Notes: a model not told the origin generated them from the letters alone. A DNA stretch of 64,000 nucleotides from Aeromonas tecta (GCF_000820185.1 NZ_CDCA01000022.1:62323-126322), one strand, 5' to 3'. Positions 27,609-36,312 are shown, counted from the stretch's first letter. Made by a program: numbers and translations.

Positions 27609-27635
27609 AAAAAAAAGCGAGCCAATCGGCTCGCC
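27609..27635 (-). terminator. Terminator between the hybrid-cluster genes hcp and hcr
   Basis: GCGAGCC/GGCTCGC (27617-27623, 27628-27634) with eight As on the left gives a perfect minus-strand hairpin followed by TTTTTTTT. It stands about 40 bases before the hcr start. A second hairpin, CCAGTCCGG/CCGGACTGG, lies at 27683-27710. Confidence 0.85.
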
Positions 27636-27722
27636 AAAGGCTTACAACATTTGCTTCACATCAGGCAGTCAGGCTGCGCCGCCCAGTCCGGCCCCTTGAG
27701 ACCGGACTGGCTGCACAATCCA

Positions 27723-29375
27723 TCAGGCCGCCAGGATCTCGGCCAGATCGGCCTCGGCCGTGGTGGTGCCTTTCAGACCGAACTGCTCCTCCAGCACCTT
27801 GAGCAGGGCCGGGGTCAGGAAGGCGGGGGCGGTCGGGCCGGTGCGGATGTCCTTCACACCGAGCGCCAGCAAGGTGAGCAGGATCACGATGGCTTTTTGC
27901 TCGAACCAGGAGAGCACCAGGGTCAGCGGCAGATCGTTGACGCCACACTCGAACGCCTCGGACAGCGCCAGCGCCAGCTGGATGGCGGAGTAGGCGTCGT
28001 TGCACTGACCCACGTCCAGCAGACGGGGAATGCCGCCGATGTCGCCAAAATCGAGCTTGTTGAACTTGTATTTGCCACAGCCCAGGGTGAGCAGCAGGCT
28101 GTCTTGGGGGGCGGCCTTGGCAAACTCGGTGAAGTAGGCGCGCTCGGCCTTGTCGCCATCACAACCGCCCACCAGGAAGAAGTGGCTGATCTCGCCGGCC
28201 TTGACCTTGTCGATCACCGCGGGGGCGGCTTGCATCAAGGCATTGCGGGCAAAGCCGATGGTGATGAAGTGCTCGAGCTCGGTGTGCTTGAAACCTTCCA
28301 GCGCCTGAGCCTTGGCTACCACGGCGGAGAAGTCTTCCCCTTCCAGGTGGGTCACGCCCGGCCAGCCGACGATGGAGCGAGTAAAGATGCGATCCGAGTA
28401 GTTGCCCACGTTCGGGTCAATGATGCAATTGGAGGTCATCACCACGGCGCCGGGGAAGTTCGCAAACTCCTTCTGCTGGTTCTGCCAGGCGGAGCCGTAG
28501 TTGCCCACCAGGTGCGGGTACTGTTTGAAGAAGGGATAGGCCATCGCCGGCAGCATCTCGCCGTGGGTGTAGACGTTGATGCCAGTGCCAACGGTCTGCT
28601 CCAGGATGAGCTTGAGATCCACCATGTCGTGGCCGGAGACCAGGATGCACTTGCCCGGGATGGGAGTGACCCGGACCTGGGTCGGCTCGGGGTGGCCAAA
28701 GGCGCTGGTCTCGCCGCGATCAAGCATTTCCATGATCTTGAAATTCAGCATGCCAATTTCCATGGCGCACTTGAACAGCGGATCCAGATCGCTCGGATCT
28801 GTGCTGAGCCAGCTCATGATGCGGTGGAACTCGGCGGCGACCTCGCTGTCTTGCTGATCCAACACTCGGGCGTGTTCCATGTAGGCGGCGGCGCCCTTGA
28901 GGCCGTAGAGGCAGAGCAGACGCAGCCCCATAATGTCTTCGTTGACCTCACTCTTACCGCGATTGACCGCGGTTTGTGGCGCGTGGGCCAGCTGTTCCAG
29001 CAGATCGGCACCCGGCTCGAAATGGGCCGCGGCGGGCAGCTCGCTCACCTGCACCGCCAGGGGAGCCAGTGTGGCCGCCAGTTGCTGGCGATAGGCCAGC
29101 GCCTGGTTGACGTAGGCAACGATGCGGGCGGAGTCGAAGTTGACGTTGGTCAGGGTGGCGAAGAAGGCCTTGGGCACGAAGGCGTCGATCTCGTCATCGA
29201 CGATGCCGTGCTCGCGGGCGGCCAGCGCCCAGGCGCTGAGCCCCTGCAGCGCATAGATCAGCACATCCTGCAGATCCGAGGTCTCGGCCGTCTTGCCGCA
29301 CATACCTTGTGCATAGGCGCAGCCATTGCCTGCCGGGGTACGAATTGTCTGTTCACATTGCACACAAAACATCAT
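27723..29375 (-). CDS. hcp: Hybrid-cluster protein (hydroxylamine / NO reductase)
   Basis: 550 residues. The N-terminal cysteines C4, C7, C19 and C26 ([26 protein letters not shown]) ligate the 4Fe-4S or 2Fe-2S cluster. Hybrid-cluster ligands appear in [22 protein letters not shown] and [11 protein letters not shown]. In enterobacteria Hcp works as a high-affinity NO reductase and has been linked to protein S-nitrosylation during anaerobic nitrate respiration; hydroxylamine reduction is the older assignment. A perfect FNR site upstream fits anaerobic induction. hcr, its reductase, is the next gene. It is unrelated to the T6SS Hcp at 17.5 kb. Confidence 0.96.
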   Translation of the reverse strand: MMFCVQCEQTIRTPAGNGCAYAQGMCGKTAETSDLQDVLIYALQGLSAWALAAREHGIVDDEIDAFVPKAFFATLTNVNFDSARIVAYVNQALAYRQQLAATLAPLAVQVSELPAAAHFEPGADLLEQLAHAPQTAVNRGKSEVNEDIMGLRLLCLYGLKGAAAYMEHARVLDQQDSEVAAEFHRIMSWLSTDPSDLDPLFKCAMEIGMLNFKIMEMLDRGETSAFGHPEPTQVRVTPIPGKCILVSGHDMVDLKLILEQTVGTGINVYTHGEMLPAMAYPFFKQYPHLVGNYGSAWQNQQKEFANFPGAVVMTSNCIIDPNVGNYSDRIFTRSIVGWPGVTHLEGEDFSAVVAKAQALEGFKHTELEHFITIGFARNALMQAAPAVIDKVKAGEISHFFLVGGCDGDKAERAYFTEFAKAAPQDSLLLTLGCGKYKFNKLDFGDIGGIPRLLDVGQCNDAYSAIQLALALSEAFECGVNDLPLTLVLSWFEQKAIVILLTLLALGVKDIRTGPTAPAFLTPALLKVLEEQFGLKGTTTAEADLAEILAA

Positions 29376-29473
29376 GCCTCTCCTAATTGGACATTTCAGT
29401 TGCTTGTTTTGTGGCGATTCTATTCCCCTCCATCAGAACTTAATAGGCATTCAATTTACCAATTAAGTATTCA

Positions 29474-29487
29474 TTGATGCAGATCAA
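29474..29487. promoter_or_regulatory. FNR box upstream of the hybrid-cluster hcp
   Basis: TTGATGCAGATCAA matches TTGAT-N4-ATCAA exactly. Its centre is about 105 bases from the hcp start codon, leaving room for a class II promoter with TAAATT as a -10-like element and a leader. Confidence 0.85.
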
Positions 29488-29491
29488 AAAC

Positions 29492-29515
29492 AAAAAAGCC
29501 GCCCGAAAGGGCGGC
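29492..29515 (-). terminator. Terminator of dps
   Basis: GCCGCCC (29498-29504) and GGGCGGC (29509-29515) pair around GAAA, with six As on the left giving a T-run on the minus strand. It lies 55 bases after the dps stop. Confidence 0.9.
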
Positions 29516-29569
29516 AACAAGATGGATAAGGAAGAGACAGTTCAGGGACAGAGGGAACGGCCGAGGCGG

Positions 29570-30037
29570 TTACGCCAGGTAGGCGCGCAGCATCCAGACC
29601 AGTTTTTCCTGCTGCTGGACATAGTCAGACAGGATGGATGCGGTGCCTTCATCACCGGCCTCGGCGGCTTGCCCCAAGATGCGGCGCTGGGCCACCAGCA
29701 GCTCGCGGAAGCTTTCCAGCAGGGATTCGACGCAGGCACGGCCATCGTGCAGACCTTTCTGCTCGGGGATGGCGGAGACCTTCAGATAGTCGCTGAAACT
29801 GTGCATGGGGACGCCATCCAGAGTGAGGATACGCTCGGCCAGGGCATCGACTTTGAGCAGCAGATCGTTGTAGATCTCCTCGAACTTCAGATGCAGTTCG
29901 AAGAACTGGTTGCCGCGAATATTCCAGTGGAAGCCACGGACGTTCATGTAGAGGATCTGGTAGCTGGCCAGCAACTTGTTCAGCTCGGCGGCCAGGGCTT
30001 GTGATTGAACGGTATCAAGACCAATAGGGCTTTTCAT
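29570..30037 (-). CDS. dps: Dps DNA-protection ferritin
   Basis: 155 residues from the second of two adjacent ATGs, which gives correct spacing from GGAGGTG. It is a four-helix Dps with the inter-subunit ferroxidase ligands visible: H37 in MNVRGFHWNIRG, and D64 and E68 in KVDALAERI. Dps dodecamers oxidise iron with hydrogen peroxide and shield DNA. The N-terminus is short and not strongly basic, so DNA binding may be weak, as in some Dps-like peroxide-resistance proteins. An OxyR site abuts the promoter. Confidence 0.95.
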   Translation of the reverse strand: MKSPIGLDTVQSQALAAELNKLLASYQILYMNVRGFHWNIRGNQFFELHLKFEEIYNDLLLKVDALAERILTLDGVPMHSFSDYLKVSAIPEQKGLHDGRACVESLLESFRELLVAQRRILGQAAEAGDEGTASILSDYVQQQEKLVWMLRAYLA

Positions 30038-30077
30038 CATTCACCTCCAGGTGGGAAAGAATATTGGGAACAGGGCT

Positions 30078-30107
30078 AGAATATCCCCGCACAGACTCAA
30101 AGGACAA
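30078..30107 (-). promoter_or_regulatory. dps promoter
   Basis: On the minus strand, TTGTCC (plus 30102-30107) and TATTCT (plus 30078-30083) are separated by 18 bases, about 40 bases before the dps start. The OxyR motif begins at the upstream edge of the -35. Confidence 0.6.
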
Positions 30108-30143
30108 TAGTTATTGCCTTGGCAATTGATAGTGAATGACTAT
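30107..30143. promoter_or_regulatory. OxyR-binding site upstream of dps
   Basis: ATAG-N7-CTTG-N7-ATAG-N7-CTAT follows the tetrameric OxyR pattern ATAG-N7-CTAT-N7-ATAG-N7-CTAT, with 14 of 16 anchor bases and all three spacings exact. It touches the -35 of the dps promoter, the position used by OxyR as an activator. Confidence 0.8.
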
Positions 30144-30167
30144 CGTCAGTGGGAAAAGCACATGCTT

Positions 30168-30710
30168 TCATCGCTCAAGCCGCTCGATATAGAGGATCAC
30201 CTCCCCCAGGTGAATACCGAACTTGCTGATCTCGGCACGATTGATCAGGCGATCTTCATCCAGCAGATACATCCAGTCATCGAAACTGACCCGCACTACC
30301 TCCCCGTCCGGCAGGGCCAGATCGAGTTGATAGCGCCAGTTGAGGGCAAAGCCTGCCGTCTTGCCCACCGCCTCCCCCACCACATCCGAGGCGGTACCGC
30401 GCCAGTGCCCATCCGCCCCCTTGTTCAAAAACCAGGTGCGGGTCTGCCGGCGGCCGTCGTCGAAATAAAACTGCTCGAACAGCTCCCCCTTGCCACCCTG
30501 CCAGCGTCCCTGCATCTCGACTCGAAAGCGACTGGTCACTTCGCCGCTACGGTCGGTCACCAGGCCGTGAGCCATGAGCTTGCCATTGAAGAAACGGGCG
30601 AGATCCAAGTTCGGGCCCTGCCCTCTATAGTCATCGATGCTGGCGCCACAAGCTGCCAGCAGCAGCAGTGGCCACAGCAGCAGAATACGCCATGTGCGGT
30701 AGAGAGGCAT
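30168..30710 (-). CDS. DUF3833 lipoprotein
   Basis: 180 residues. A hydrophobic leader ends in a lipobox LLAAC (cysteine about 21). The body has the DUF3833 pattern: LDLARFFNGKLMAHGLVTDRSGEVTSRF, then ELFEQFYFDDGRRQTRTW, GTASDVVGEAVG and the lipocalin-like end YLLDEDRLINRAEISKFGIHLGEV. The function is unknown. It is the last gene of the photolyase/Cfa operon, 14 bases after the chalcone-isomerase-like gene. The same two families tend to travel with cfa-DUF1365-photolyase clusters in other proteobacteria, as far as I recall. Confidence 0.85.
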   Translation of the reverse strand: MPLYRTWRILLLWPLLLLAACGASIDDYRGQGPNLDLARFFNGKLMAHGLVTDRSGEVTSRFRVEMQGRWQGGKGELFEQFYFDDGRRQTRTWFLNKGADGHWRGTASDVVGEAVGKTAGFALNWRYQLDLALPDGEVVRVSFDDWMYLLDEDRLINRAEISKFGIHLGEVILYIERLER

Positions 30711-30724
30711 GAGGGACTCCGGTA

Positions 30725-31261
30725 TCAGGGTTGGCCACGCAGGCGGCGGGTGAGGGCGGGATCGCGGCTGTTGTCGGCCAGCCAGATGGCCAGAAACGCG
30801 GCCGGGAACTGAGGGTCAGGCACAGTGCCCAGCGGCTTGTCTCGCCACCAGAAATGACCCTGCCCTGCGGCATCCACGTAGAAACCGAGCCGATCACCGG
30901 GCTGCACATCCGGCCACAAGCTGGCCAGTTGTCTGAGCCAGCGTTGACGCTGCTCAGGGCTGCTAACCTGCAGCCGTTGCCACTCCTGCCCGGTCGCGGT
31001 GAGCAAGTCCTGGCGGGAAATGGATCTGGCATAGGTGAGGATCAGCGCCTGCGGATAATGATCGGGGCGATACTGGCCACTCTGGCTATAGAGGGTGGCA
31101 TCGTAGAGTTTGAACCAGAGCCAGTGCATCTCTCCCTGGCCGACGGTGCGCAGCCGCTGCCAGGGCAGAGCTTGTGCGCTGGCGAGCCAAGGCCAGAGCA
31201 ACAGCCCGAGCAGCAGACTAGTTCCAGCCCATGTGCCAGCGTGCGGGATCTTCCAGTTCAT
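30725..31261 (-). CDS. Secreted chalcone-isomerase-like protein
   Basis: 178 residues with a signal peptide (LLLGLLLWPWLASAQA). The mature part, with LWFKLYDATLYSQ, LILTYARSISRQDLLTATGQEWQRL, GDRLGFYVDAAGQGHFWW and FPAAFLAIWLADNSRDPALTRRL, fits the bacterial chalcone-isomerase-like fold, whose plant relatives include fatty-acid-binding proteins. It overlaps the preceding Trp-rich gene by 44 bases, an unusually long overlap in this operon, but a later start would remove the signal peptide. A lipid-related periplasmic role is an inference from the neighbouring cfa gene. Confidence 0.8.
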   Translation of the reverse strand: MNWKIPHAGTWAGTSLLLGLLLWPWLASAQALPWQRLRTVGQGEMHWLWFKLYDATLYSQSGQYRPDHYPQALILTYARSISRQDLLTATGQEWQRLQVSSPEQRQRWLRQLASLWPDVQPGDRLGFYVDAAGQGHFWWRDKPLGTVPDPQFPAAFLAIWLADNSRDPALTRRLRGQP

Positions 31262-31436
31262 GGCAGTTCATCTCCTGTTCCTGCAGGGTGTTGATGTCCT
31301 GCATCACCACCCCGATCAGCTGTCCCTGCCCGTCTCGCAGGCAAGAAACCACCAGATAGAAATGCTCGCTCGGCGTGTGCTGATCCTCTCTGGTCCACTT
31401 CGAAAACAGCAGAGTATCGGTCGAAAAGGTGCTCAT
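31218..31436 (-). CDS. TIGR02450-type small Trp-rich protein
   Basis: 72 residues. The family pattern is clear: LLFSKWT near the start, a central EHFYLVV...LRDGQGQLIGVVMQDINTLQE, and the ending CHELEDPARWHMGWN. No function is known for this family. It is embedded in the operon, overlapping DUF2878 by four bases upstream and the chalcone-isomerase-like gene by 44 bases downstream. Confidence 0.82.
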   Translation of the reverse strand: MSTFSTDTLLFSKWTREDQHTPSEHFYLVVSCLRDGQGQLIGVVMQDINTLQEQEMNCHELEDPARWHMGWN

Positions 31437-31912
31437 CTTGGTTCACCCTCCAGCTTGACCATTACCCACAGCAGTAGGGGTAACCACCACATCCAGATCA
31501 GCGCCAGCACGAGGCCGCTGATCCCGATGCCCCAAGGTAAGTGTACTGCCCCCATGATGGCCCCCGCCACATAGGAAGCCGCCCCTCCCACCATGCCAAG
31601 CACGCCCTGCTGCCAACGAGGCAAGCGCAGCAACCAGCGCAATCCCTGGCCCAGGGTCATCGCAAATCCAAGCCACAGCAGCCCCAACCAAAGGGGAAAG
31701 CCATGGGAAAACTCGAACAACCCGAGTTGCCACAGCAGGCCATCGAGCAGGCAACCGGCCAGGGCCAGCGGCCATAACCGCAGATCCCCGCGAGCATCCG
31801 GCGAGCAGAGCAAATGCAGGCCCAGTAACAATATTAATGGCACCGATTGCTGCCATGCCACCGCCAGCCACCAGTAGAGGTTGAACCCCAGCAGCTGGGC
31901 CAAGGGCCACAT
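31433..31912 (-). CDS. DUF2878 membrane protein
   Basis: 159 residues from the ATG at 31912 (MWPLAQLLGFNLYWWLAVAW), two bases after the cfa stop. Upstream in-frame codons overlap cfa and are not membrane-like. About five transmembrane helices cover nearly the whole protein. It matches the DUF2878 family by its N-terminus and the GLLWQLGLFEF segment. The function is unknown. It is tightly linked to cfa. Confidence 0.82.
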   Translation of the reverse strand: MWPLAQLLGFNLYWWLAVAWQQSVPLILLLGLHLLCSPDARGDLRLWPLALAGCLLDGLLWQLGLFEFSHGFPLWLGLLWLGFAMTLGQGLRWLLRLPRWQQGVLGMVGGAASYVAGAIMGAVHLPWGIGISGLVLALIWMWWLPLLLWVMVKLEGEPR

Positions 31913-31914
31913 GG

Positions 31915-33171
31915 TCAGTGACTGCTTACTGGCAGATCCCCCTGCCAGCCATCCGGGCCAGGTTTCGCGGCCTCCAGCTGCACCAGGCTGATGGCTCGCT
32001 CCCAAAATCCCCCCTCGCAATAGGCAAAGTAGAAGTGCCACAGCCGGATGAAGTCCTGGCTGTAGCCCAGCCTCGGCAGTTCGGGGGCCAGCGCCAGGAA
32101 GCGTTCACACCAGTGGGCCAGGGTGCGGGCGTAGTGATGGCCGTGATCATGCAGTCTCACCAGCTGCATGTCGGTCTCCCGGGCCAGCAAGCCCGCCAGC
32201 TGGGAGACGCTCGGCAGACAGCCGCCGGGGAAGATGTAACGCTGAATGAAATCCACGCTGCGCACATACTGGGCGTGGCGCTGATCGGCGATGGTGATGG
32301 CCTGGATCAGCAAACGGCCACCGGGTTTGAGTAGGCGAGACAACTGTCTGAAATAGTCCGGCAAAAAAGCATGACCCACTGCCTCTATCATCTCGATGGA
32401 GACCAACTTGTCGTAGCGTCCCTCCAGCTTGCGATAATCCTCCAGCAACAGGGTGATGCGATCCTCTAGCCCCGCCGCCACAATCCAGTCGCGGGCATGG
32501 TCGTGCTGGGCCTGGGAGATGGTGGTGGTGGTCACCCGGCAGCCATAGTGACGGGCGGCGTAGATGGCCAGCCCGCCCCAGCCGGTGCCGATCTCCAGCA
32601 GATGATCATCCGGCCCCAGCGCCAATCGCTCGCAGATGGTTCTGAGTTTGGCCTGCTGCCCCTCTTCCAAAGTGGCATCCGCCGTCGGGTAGATGGCGCT
32701 GGAGTACTGCATGTGGCTGTCGAGAAAACCCTGATAGAGCCGGTTGCCGAGGTCGTAGTGCGCCGCTATGTTGACCCGCGAGCCGGTCAGGGTATTGCGG
32801 CTGCTCCAGTGACGCAGCTTGTTGAGCGGCAGACTGAGCCAGCCAAAGCGCCGCTCCAGTCGGTCGAGCAGCGCCATGTTGCGGGCCAGCAGCCGCACCA
32901 GGGTGACCGGATCCTGACTGGTCCAGAGCCCCTCTACCCAGGTCTCTCCCGCCGCTATGCTGCCGCCCAATAGCAGGCGCCGGTAGAAGGCAGGATCCAG
33001 CACCCTTACCTCGGCCTGCAGATCCGAGTCCGCCATCCCGAAGGTCAGGGTTGCCTCCCCGTCACGCAATGACAGCTGGCCGTGCTGCAGGTGGCCAAGC
33101 AAGGTGATCACCAGCTGGCGAGCGAGGCGATCAAACGAAGAAATCGGGGTTGTGGATTGCACCAGTTCCAT
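31915..33171 (-). CDS. cfa: Cyclopropane-fatty-acyl-phospholipid synthase family
   Basis: 418 residues from the ATG at 33171, which overlaps the DUF1365 stop (TAATG). Earlier in-frame codons lie inside DUF1365. The SAM-binding loop is LLEIGTGWGGLAIYAA, followed by TTTTISQAQHDHAR and VSIEMIEAVG. The C-terminus has RYIFPGGCLPS, GFWERAISLVQL and the usual Cfa helix. It transfers a methylene from SAM to unsaturated acyl chains. In Rhodobacter a cfa-like gene belongs to the singlet-oxygen regulon, and related methyltransferases make methylated or furan fatty acids, so the exact product here is open. Confidence 0.92.
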   Translation of the reverse strand: MELVQSTTPISSFDRLARQLVITLLGHLQHGQLSLRDGEATLTFGMADSDLQAEVRVLDPAFYRRLLLGGSIAAGETWVEGLWTSQDPVTLVRLLARNMALLDRLERRFGWLSLPLNKLRHWSSRNTLTGSRVNIAAHYDLGNRLYQGFLDSHMQYSSAIYPTADATLEEGQQAKLRTICERLALGPDDHLLEIGTGWGGLAIYAARHYGCRVTTTTISQAQHDHARDWIVAAGLEDRITLLLEDYRKLEGRYDKLVSIEMIEAVGHAFLPDYFRQLSRLLKPGGRLLIQAITIADQRHAQYVRSVDFIQRYIFPGGCLPSVSQLAGLLARETDMQLVRLHDHGHHYARTLAHWCERFLALAPELPRLGYSQDFIRLWHFYFAYCEGGFWERAISLVQLEAAKPGPDGWQGDLPVSSH

Positions 33172-33908
33172 TAGTGAGTCTCCGGGTGAGTGAACAGGGG
33201 GATCCGCTTGATAAACAGCCTCAACGCCTGCCAATAGATGCCAAGCAGCACCCGCAGGGTCATCCAGGGCCAGCGCAGCAACAGCGCACAGAGCCCCTGG
33301 CGGGACAGGGGTGAGCGGGCCAGCGCCAGGGTGGCGTCGAACAACTTGGGGTCGCCGCTCTGGGGATGGCTCTCGATGTGAATAAGGGTCTCTTCCCTCG
33401 GCGGGCGAATGCGCCAGTGATAGCGCATGGCCAGCGCCATGAAGGGCGAGACGTGGAAATCTTTGTCATGGGGCACTAGCGCCGCCAAGTCCAGCAGGTA
33501 GTAGTGACGCTCGTTCCAGGGGGTGTTGGAGACCTCCGCCAGTAGATAACGGGCCTCGCTGCCCTGATAGCAGAAGTAGAAGTTGACCGGGCTGAAGTAG
33601 AAGCCGAGGCAGCGCACATTGCCGAGCAGCAGCACCCTATCGGAACCCGCCTCCCCGCCGAGGGCCGCCACCTTATCCCACACCGCCTGCTTGAGGGAGC
33701 CCGTCGTGCCCCGCAGATAATCGGTGCGACGAAACGAGAGCAGACCGGCGCGTTCGACCCCGAGCCAAGGGCCCAGTTGCAAGCCGGGCAGTTCATCCAG
33801 ATCCAGCCCCAGCATGAACAGCGAGTAAGAAAAAGCATGGGGTCGGGGGGCGAAGCGGCGATGGCGCACGGCACCTTGCCAGAGGCCGCTGATGAGGGCG
33901 GCGCTCAT
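33171..33908 (-). CDS. DUF1365 family protein
   Basis: 245 residues. The family start is LWQGAVRHRRFAPRPHAFSYSLFMLGLDLDEL, followed by FYFSPVNFYFCYQ, LAEVSNTPWNERHYYLL and KDFHVSPFMAL. DUF1365 genes nearly always lie between a FAD oxidoreductase and a cfa-like gene, as here, but their reaction is unproven; a role in acyl-chain modification is suspected from this linkage. It overlaps the FAD gene by four bases and cfa by one. Confidence 0.9.
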   Translation of the reverse strand: MSAALISGLWQGAVRHRRFAPRPHAFSYSLFMLGLDLDELPGLQLGPWLGVERAGLLSFRRTDYLRGTTGSLKQAVWDKVAALGGEAGSDRVLLLGNVRCLGFYFSPVNFYFCYQGSEARYLLAEVSNTPWNERHYYLLDLAALVPHDKDFHVSPFMALAMRYHWRIRPPREETLIHIESHPQSGDPKLFDATLALARSPLSRQGLCALLLRWPWMTLRVLLGIYWQALRLFIKRIPLFTHPETH

Positions 33909-35155
33909 AGCTCAGCTCCGAAACGGCGGGCCACATCCAGGGCGCTGCGCACCCCATCCTCGTGAAAACCGTTGTACCAGTAGGCGCCGCAGAAGTGGGT
34001 ATGCTGCCGCCCGCAGATCTCCCCCCTCTGCCCCTGCGCCGCCAGCGCCCCCTGGTTGAACACCGGATGATGGTAGACGAAACGGCGCAGCACCTTGTGC
34101 TCATCCAGCTTGCCGACAGGGTTGAGACTGACGCAAAACTCGCGGCCAGACTCAAGCCCCTGCAGGATATTCATGCTGTAGGTCACCAGGGGTCTGGCCT
34201 GCTCGTCGTCATCGAGTTGATAGTTCCAGCTGGCCCAGGCCTGGCGCCGCTTGGGCAAGGCAGCCACATCGGTGTGCAGCCAGACCTCGTTGGCCTGATA
34301 GGCGATATCCCCGAGGATCTGCTGCTCCTGCACACTGGCATCGGCCAACAGGGCCAGCGCCTGATCGCTGTGGCAGGCGAGGATCACCTCATCGAACTGC
34401 TCCTCACCCCGGGGACTCTGGAGCAGTACGCCATCGGACACCCGCCGGATCCCCTGCACCGGGCAGGCCAGACGGATCTGCGGCTGCCAGCCGGCGGTGA
34501 GCGGGGCTATGTATTCGCGCGATCCCCCCGGGATCACATACCACTGGGGACGATTGGTGACGCTGAGCAGACCATGATGGTCGAAGAAGCGAAGAAAGAA
34601 GCCTAGGGGAAAGGCGCGCATGTCCGCCAGGGTCGATGACCAGATGGCCGCCCCCATGGGCAGAATGTAGTGGCGGGCGAAGTAGTCGCTAAAGGCTCCC
34701 TGTTGCAAGAAGGCGCCCAGGGTCGGCTCGGCATCCTTCGTCTGGGATGTGGCCAACCAGCGGCGAGCCAGCCGGTTGAAGCGCAGGATCTCGGCGATGA
34801 AGCGGTAAAAACGGGGGCGCAGCAGGTTGCTGCGCTGGGCAAACAGACTGGTCAGGGAGTGGCCGTTGTACTCAAGCCCCGCACTCTTGACCGAGAAGCT
34901 CATCTCGGTGGCTTGGCGGGCTACCCCAATTTTTACCAGCAGTTTCAGGAAGTTGGGATAGGTTCTGTCGTTGAACACGATGAACCCTGTGTCGATGGCA
35001 TGGGTATCGCCATCCTGGCTGATATCGACGGTGGCGGTGTGCCCTCCCAGCACGGGAGCGGCTTCAAACAACTGGATCTCATGGTGCTGATGCAGCAGAT
35101 AGCCAGCAGTCAAGCCGGAGATCCCTGAACCGACGATAGCAATCCTTCTCTTCAT
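33905..35155 (-). CDS. FAD-dependent amine-oxidase-like oxidoreductase
   Basis: 416 residues starting MKRRIAIVGSGISGLTAGYLL, a classic FAD-binding GxGxxG. An ATG three codons earlier overlaps the AAGGA ribosome site. FEAAPVLGGHTATVDI is the second dinucleotide motif, and IDTGFIVFNDRTYPNF the group signature of the COG2907 type. FAD contacts recur at the C-terminus (FCGAYWYNGFHEDGVRSALDVARR). Members resemble phytoene-desaturase-type enzymes and may act on lipids. It overlaps DUF1365 by four bases and follows the SDR gene by 14. Confidence 0.9.
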   Translation of the reverse strand: MKRRIAIVGSGISGLTAGYLLHQHHEIQLFEAAPVLGGHTATVDISQDGDTHAIDTGFIVFNDRTYPNFLKLLVKIGVARQATEMSFSVKSAGLEYNGHSLTSLFAQRSNLLRPRFYRFIAEILRFNRLARRWLATSQTKDAEPTLGAFLQQGAFSDYFARHYILPMGAAIWSSTLADMRAFPLGFFLRFFDHHGLLSVTNRPQWYVIPGGSREYIAPLTAGWQPQIRLACPVQGIRRVSDGVLLQSPRGEEQFDEVILACHSDQALALLADASVQEQQILGDIAYQANEVWLHTDVAALPKRRQAWASWNYQLDDDEQARPLVTYSMNILQGLESGREFCVSLNPVGKLDEHKVLRRFVYHHPVFNQGALAAQGQRGEICGRQHTHFCGAYWYNGFHEDGVRSALDVARRFGAEL

Positions 35156-35169
35156 ACTTGGCATCCTTG

Positions 35170-35886
35170 CTAAGTGAGATGGCGGGCCAGGCGCAGCCAG
35201 AGGCCCACAGGAAGCGCCCCAAGCAGGCGCAATAACAATATGAAACGAAACGGGAAATGGATCTGCTGCCGACCAGCCGTCAGCCCCTTCATGATGAGAC
35301 GGGCCGCCCTGTCGGCGGGCAGCAGGCAGGGCATGGCGAAGCGGTTGCGGGCTGTCAGCGGAGTATCGATAAAGCCGGGCCGGATCAGGGTCACCCCTAT
35401 GCCGGCCCCTCTCAAGTCGAGGCGCAGGCTGGCCGCCAGATAGTCGAGCGCCGCCTTGGAGGCCCCATAAGCCTCTGCCTGTGGTAGTGGCAGCCAGCTC
35501 ACCGCCGAGCTGACTATGGCCAGCCGAGAACCCTTGCCGAGCAAAGGCAGGAAGGCGGCGAGCGCATGGCCGGTAGCCACCAGGTTGGTGTCGATGATCC
35601 GGGCAAACAGGGCGCCATCGAACTGGTGGGCATACTTGATGTATTCACAGCCCCCCGCATTGAGGATCAGCAGATCCAGCGGCGGCAAGCCGACGGTCGC
35701 TGCGGCGGTGGCGTCACCATCGCGGCCATCGAAACGCAGCGGATTGACCCCGGCGGCCGCAAGCTCGGCCAGACGGGCCTCGTCACGGCCGCAGCCCCAC
35801 ACCTGCCAGCCCGCCTGCTGGTAGCCAAGGGCCAGCTCGCGGCCGAGGCCAGAGCTGGCCCCGGTGATGAGCACGCGCCCGCTCAT
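35170..35886 (-). CDS. Short-chain dehydrogenase/reductase
   Basis: 238 residues from ATG 35886 (MSGRVLITGASSGLGRELALGY), which overlaps the previous stop by four bases. The NAD(P) loop is TGASSGLG, NAG appears in LLILNAGG, and the active site Ser with YGASK is in VSSAVSWLPLPQAEAYGASK. The C-terminus ends with a hydrophobic, amphipathic segment (FRFILLLRLLGALPVGLWLRLARHL), suggesting membrane association. The substrate is unknown; the operon context points to a lipid. Confidence 0.88.
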   Translation of the reverse strand: MSGRVLITGASSGLGRELALGYQQAGWQVWGCGRDEARLAELAAAGVNPLRFDGRDGDATAAATVGLPPLDLLILNAGGCEYIKYAHQFDGALFARIIDTNLVATGHALAAFLPLLGKGSRLAIVSSAVSWLPLPQAEAYGASKAALDYLAASLRLDLRGAGIGVTLIRPGFIDTPLTARNRFAMPCLLPADRAARLIMKGLTAGRQQIHFPFRFILLLRLLGALPVGLWLRLARHLT

Positions 35887-36311
35887 GCGCCCAACCTTGC
35901 GCGAATGGCGCGGATGACGCGCCCCAGCAGGGGCAGCTGCTCGTACAGCATGGCGCCGAGATCGAAGTAATCCCGGTGCAGGCACACCTTGCCCCAGGCA
36001 TCGAATTGCAACCGGGTAGCGCCCTCGACTCGCACCGGTTGGCCCCCTGCGACCCTGGGATGGGCGAAGGTCATGACCCAGCTCAGCCAGGCCTCGTTGC
36101 CCTGCTCTTGCTGGCTCACTATCTCGAAACGGCAGTAATCCAGCCGCTGATAGAGAGAGGCGAAATAACGGGTGAGCGCCGCCAGCCCCTCTATGCGGTG
36201 GGCCGGATCGATGAAGATCACCTGCTCCGCATAGATCTCCGGCAGCCGGTGCAACTGTTGCCTGTCAAGCTGCAGATAGAGAACGATGAAATGGGCCAGC
36301 GGTTCGTTCAT
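35883..36311 (-). CDS. NTF2/SnoaL-like domain protein
   Basis: 142 residues. The cone-shaped NTF2 fold is suggested by HRLPEIYAEQVIFIDPAHRIEGLAALTRYFASLYQRL, then AWLSWVMTFAHPR and the late VCLHRDYFDLGAMLYEQLPLLGRVI. Such small proteins bind hydrophobic ligands or catalyse isomerisations; nothing here fixes the reaction. It starts one base after the photolyase stop and overlaps the SDR start by four bases. Confidence 0.82.
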   Translation of the reverse strand: MNEPLAHFIVLYLQLDRQQLHRLPEIYAEQVIFIDPAHRIEGLAALTRYFASLYQRLDYCRFEIVSQQEQGNEAWLSWVMTFAHPRVAGGQPVRVEGATRLQFDAWGKVCLHRDYFDLGAMLYEQLPLLGRVIRAIRARLGA

Positions 36312-36312
36312 C

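Noticed and set aside
29400..29460. NsrR site upstream of the hybrid-cluster hcp
   Set aside because: AATGCCTATTAAG-like sequences are present but match the NsrR half-site too poorly to call.
26565..29477. 970-codon plus-strand frame opposite hcr and hcp
   Set aside because: It is antisense to two well-supported enzymes and its His/Gly/Gln-rich translation is typical of GC-rich shadow frames.
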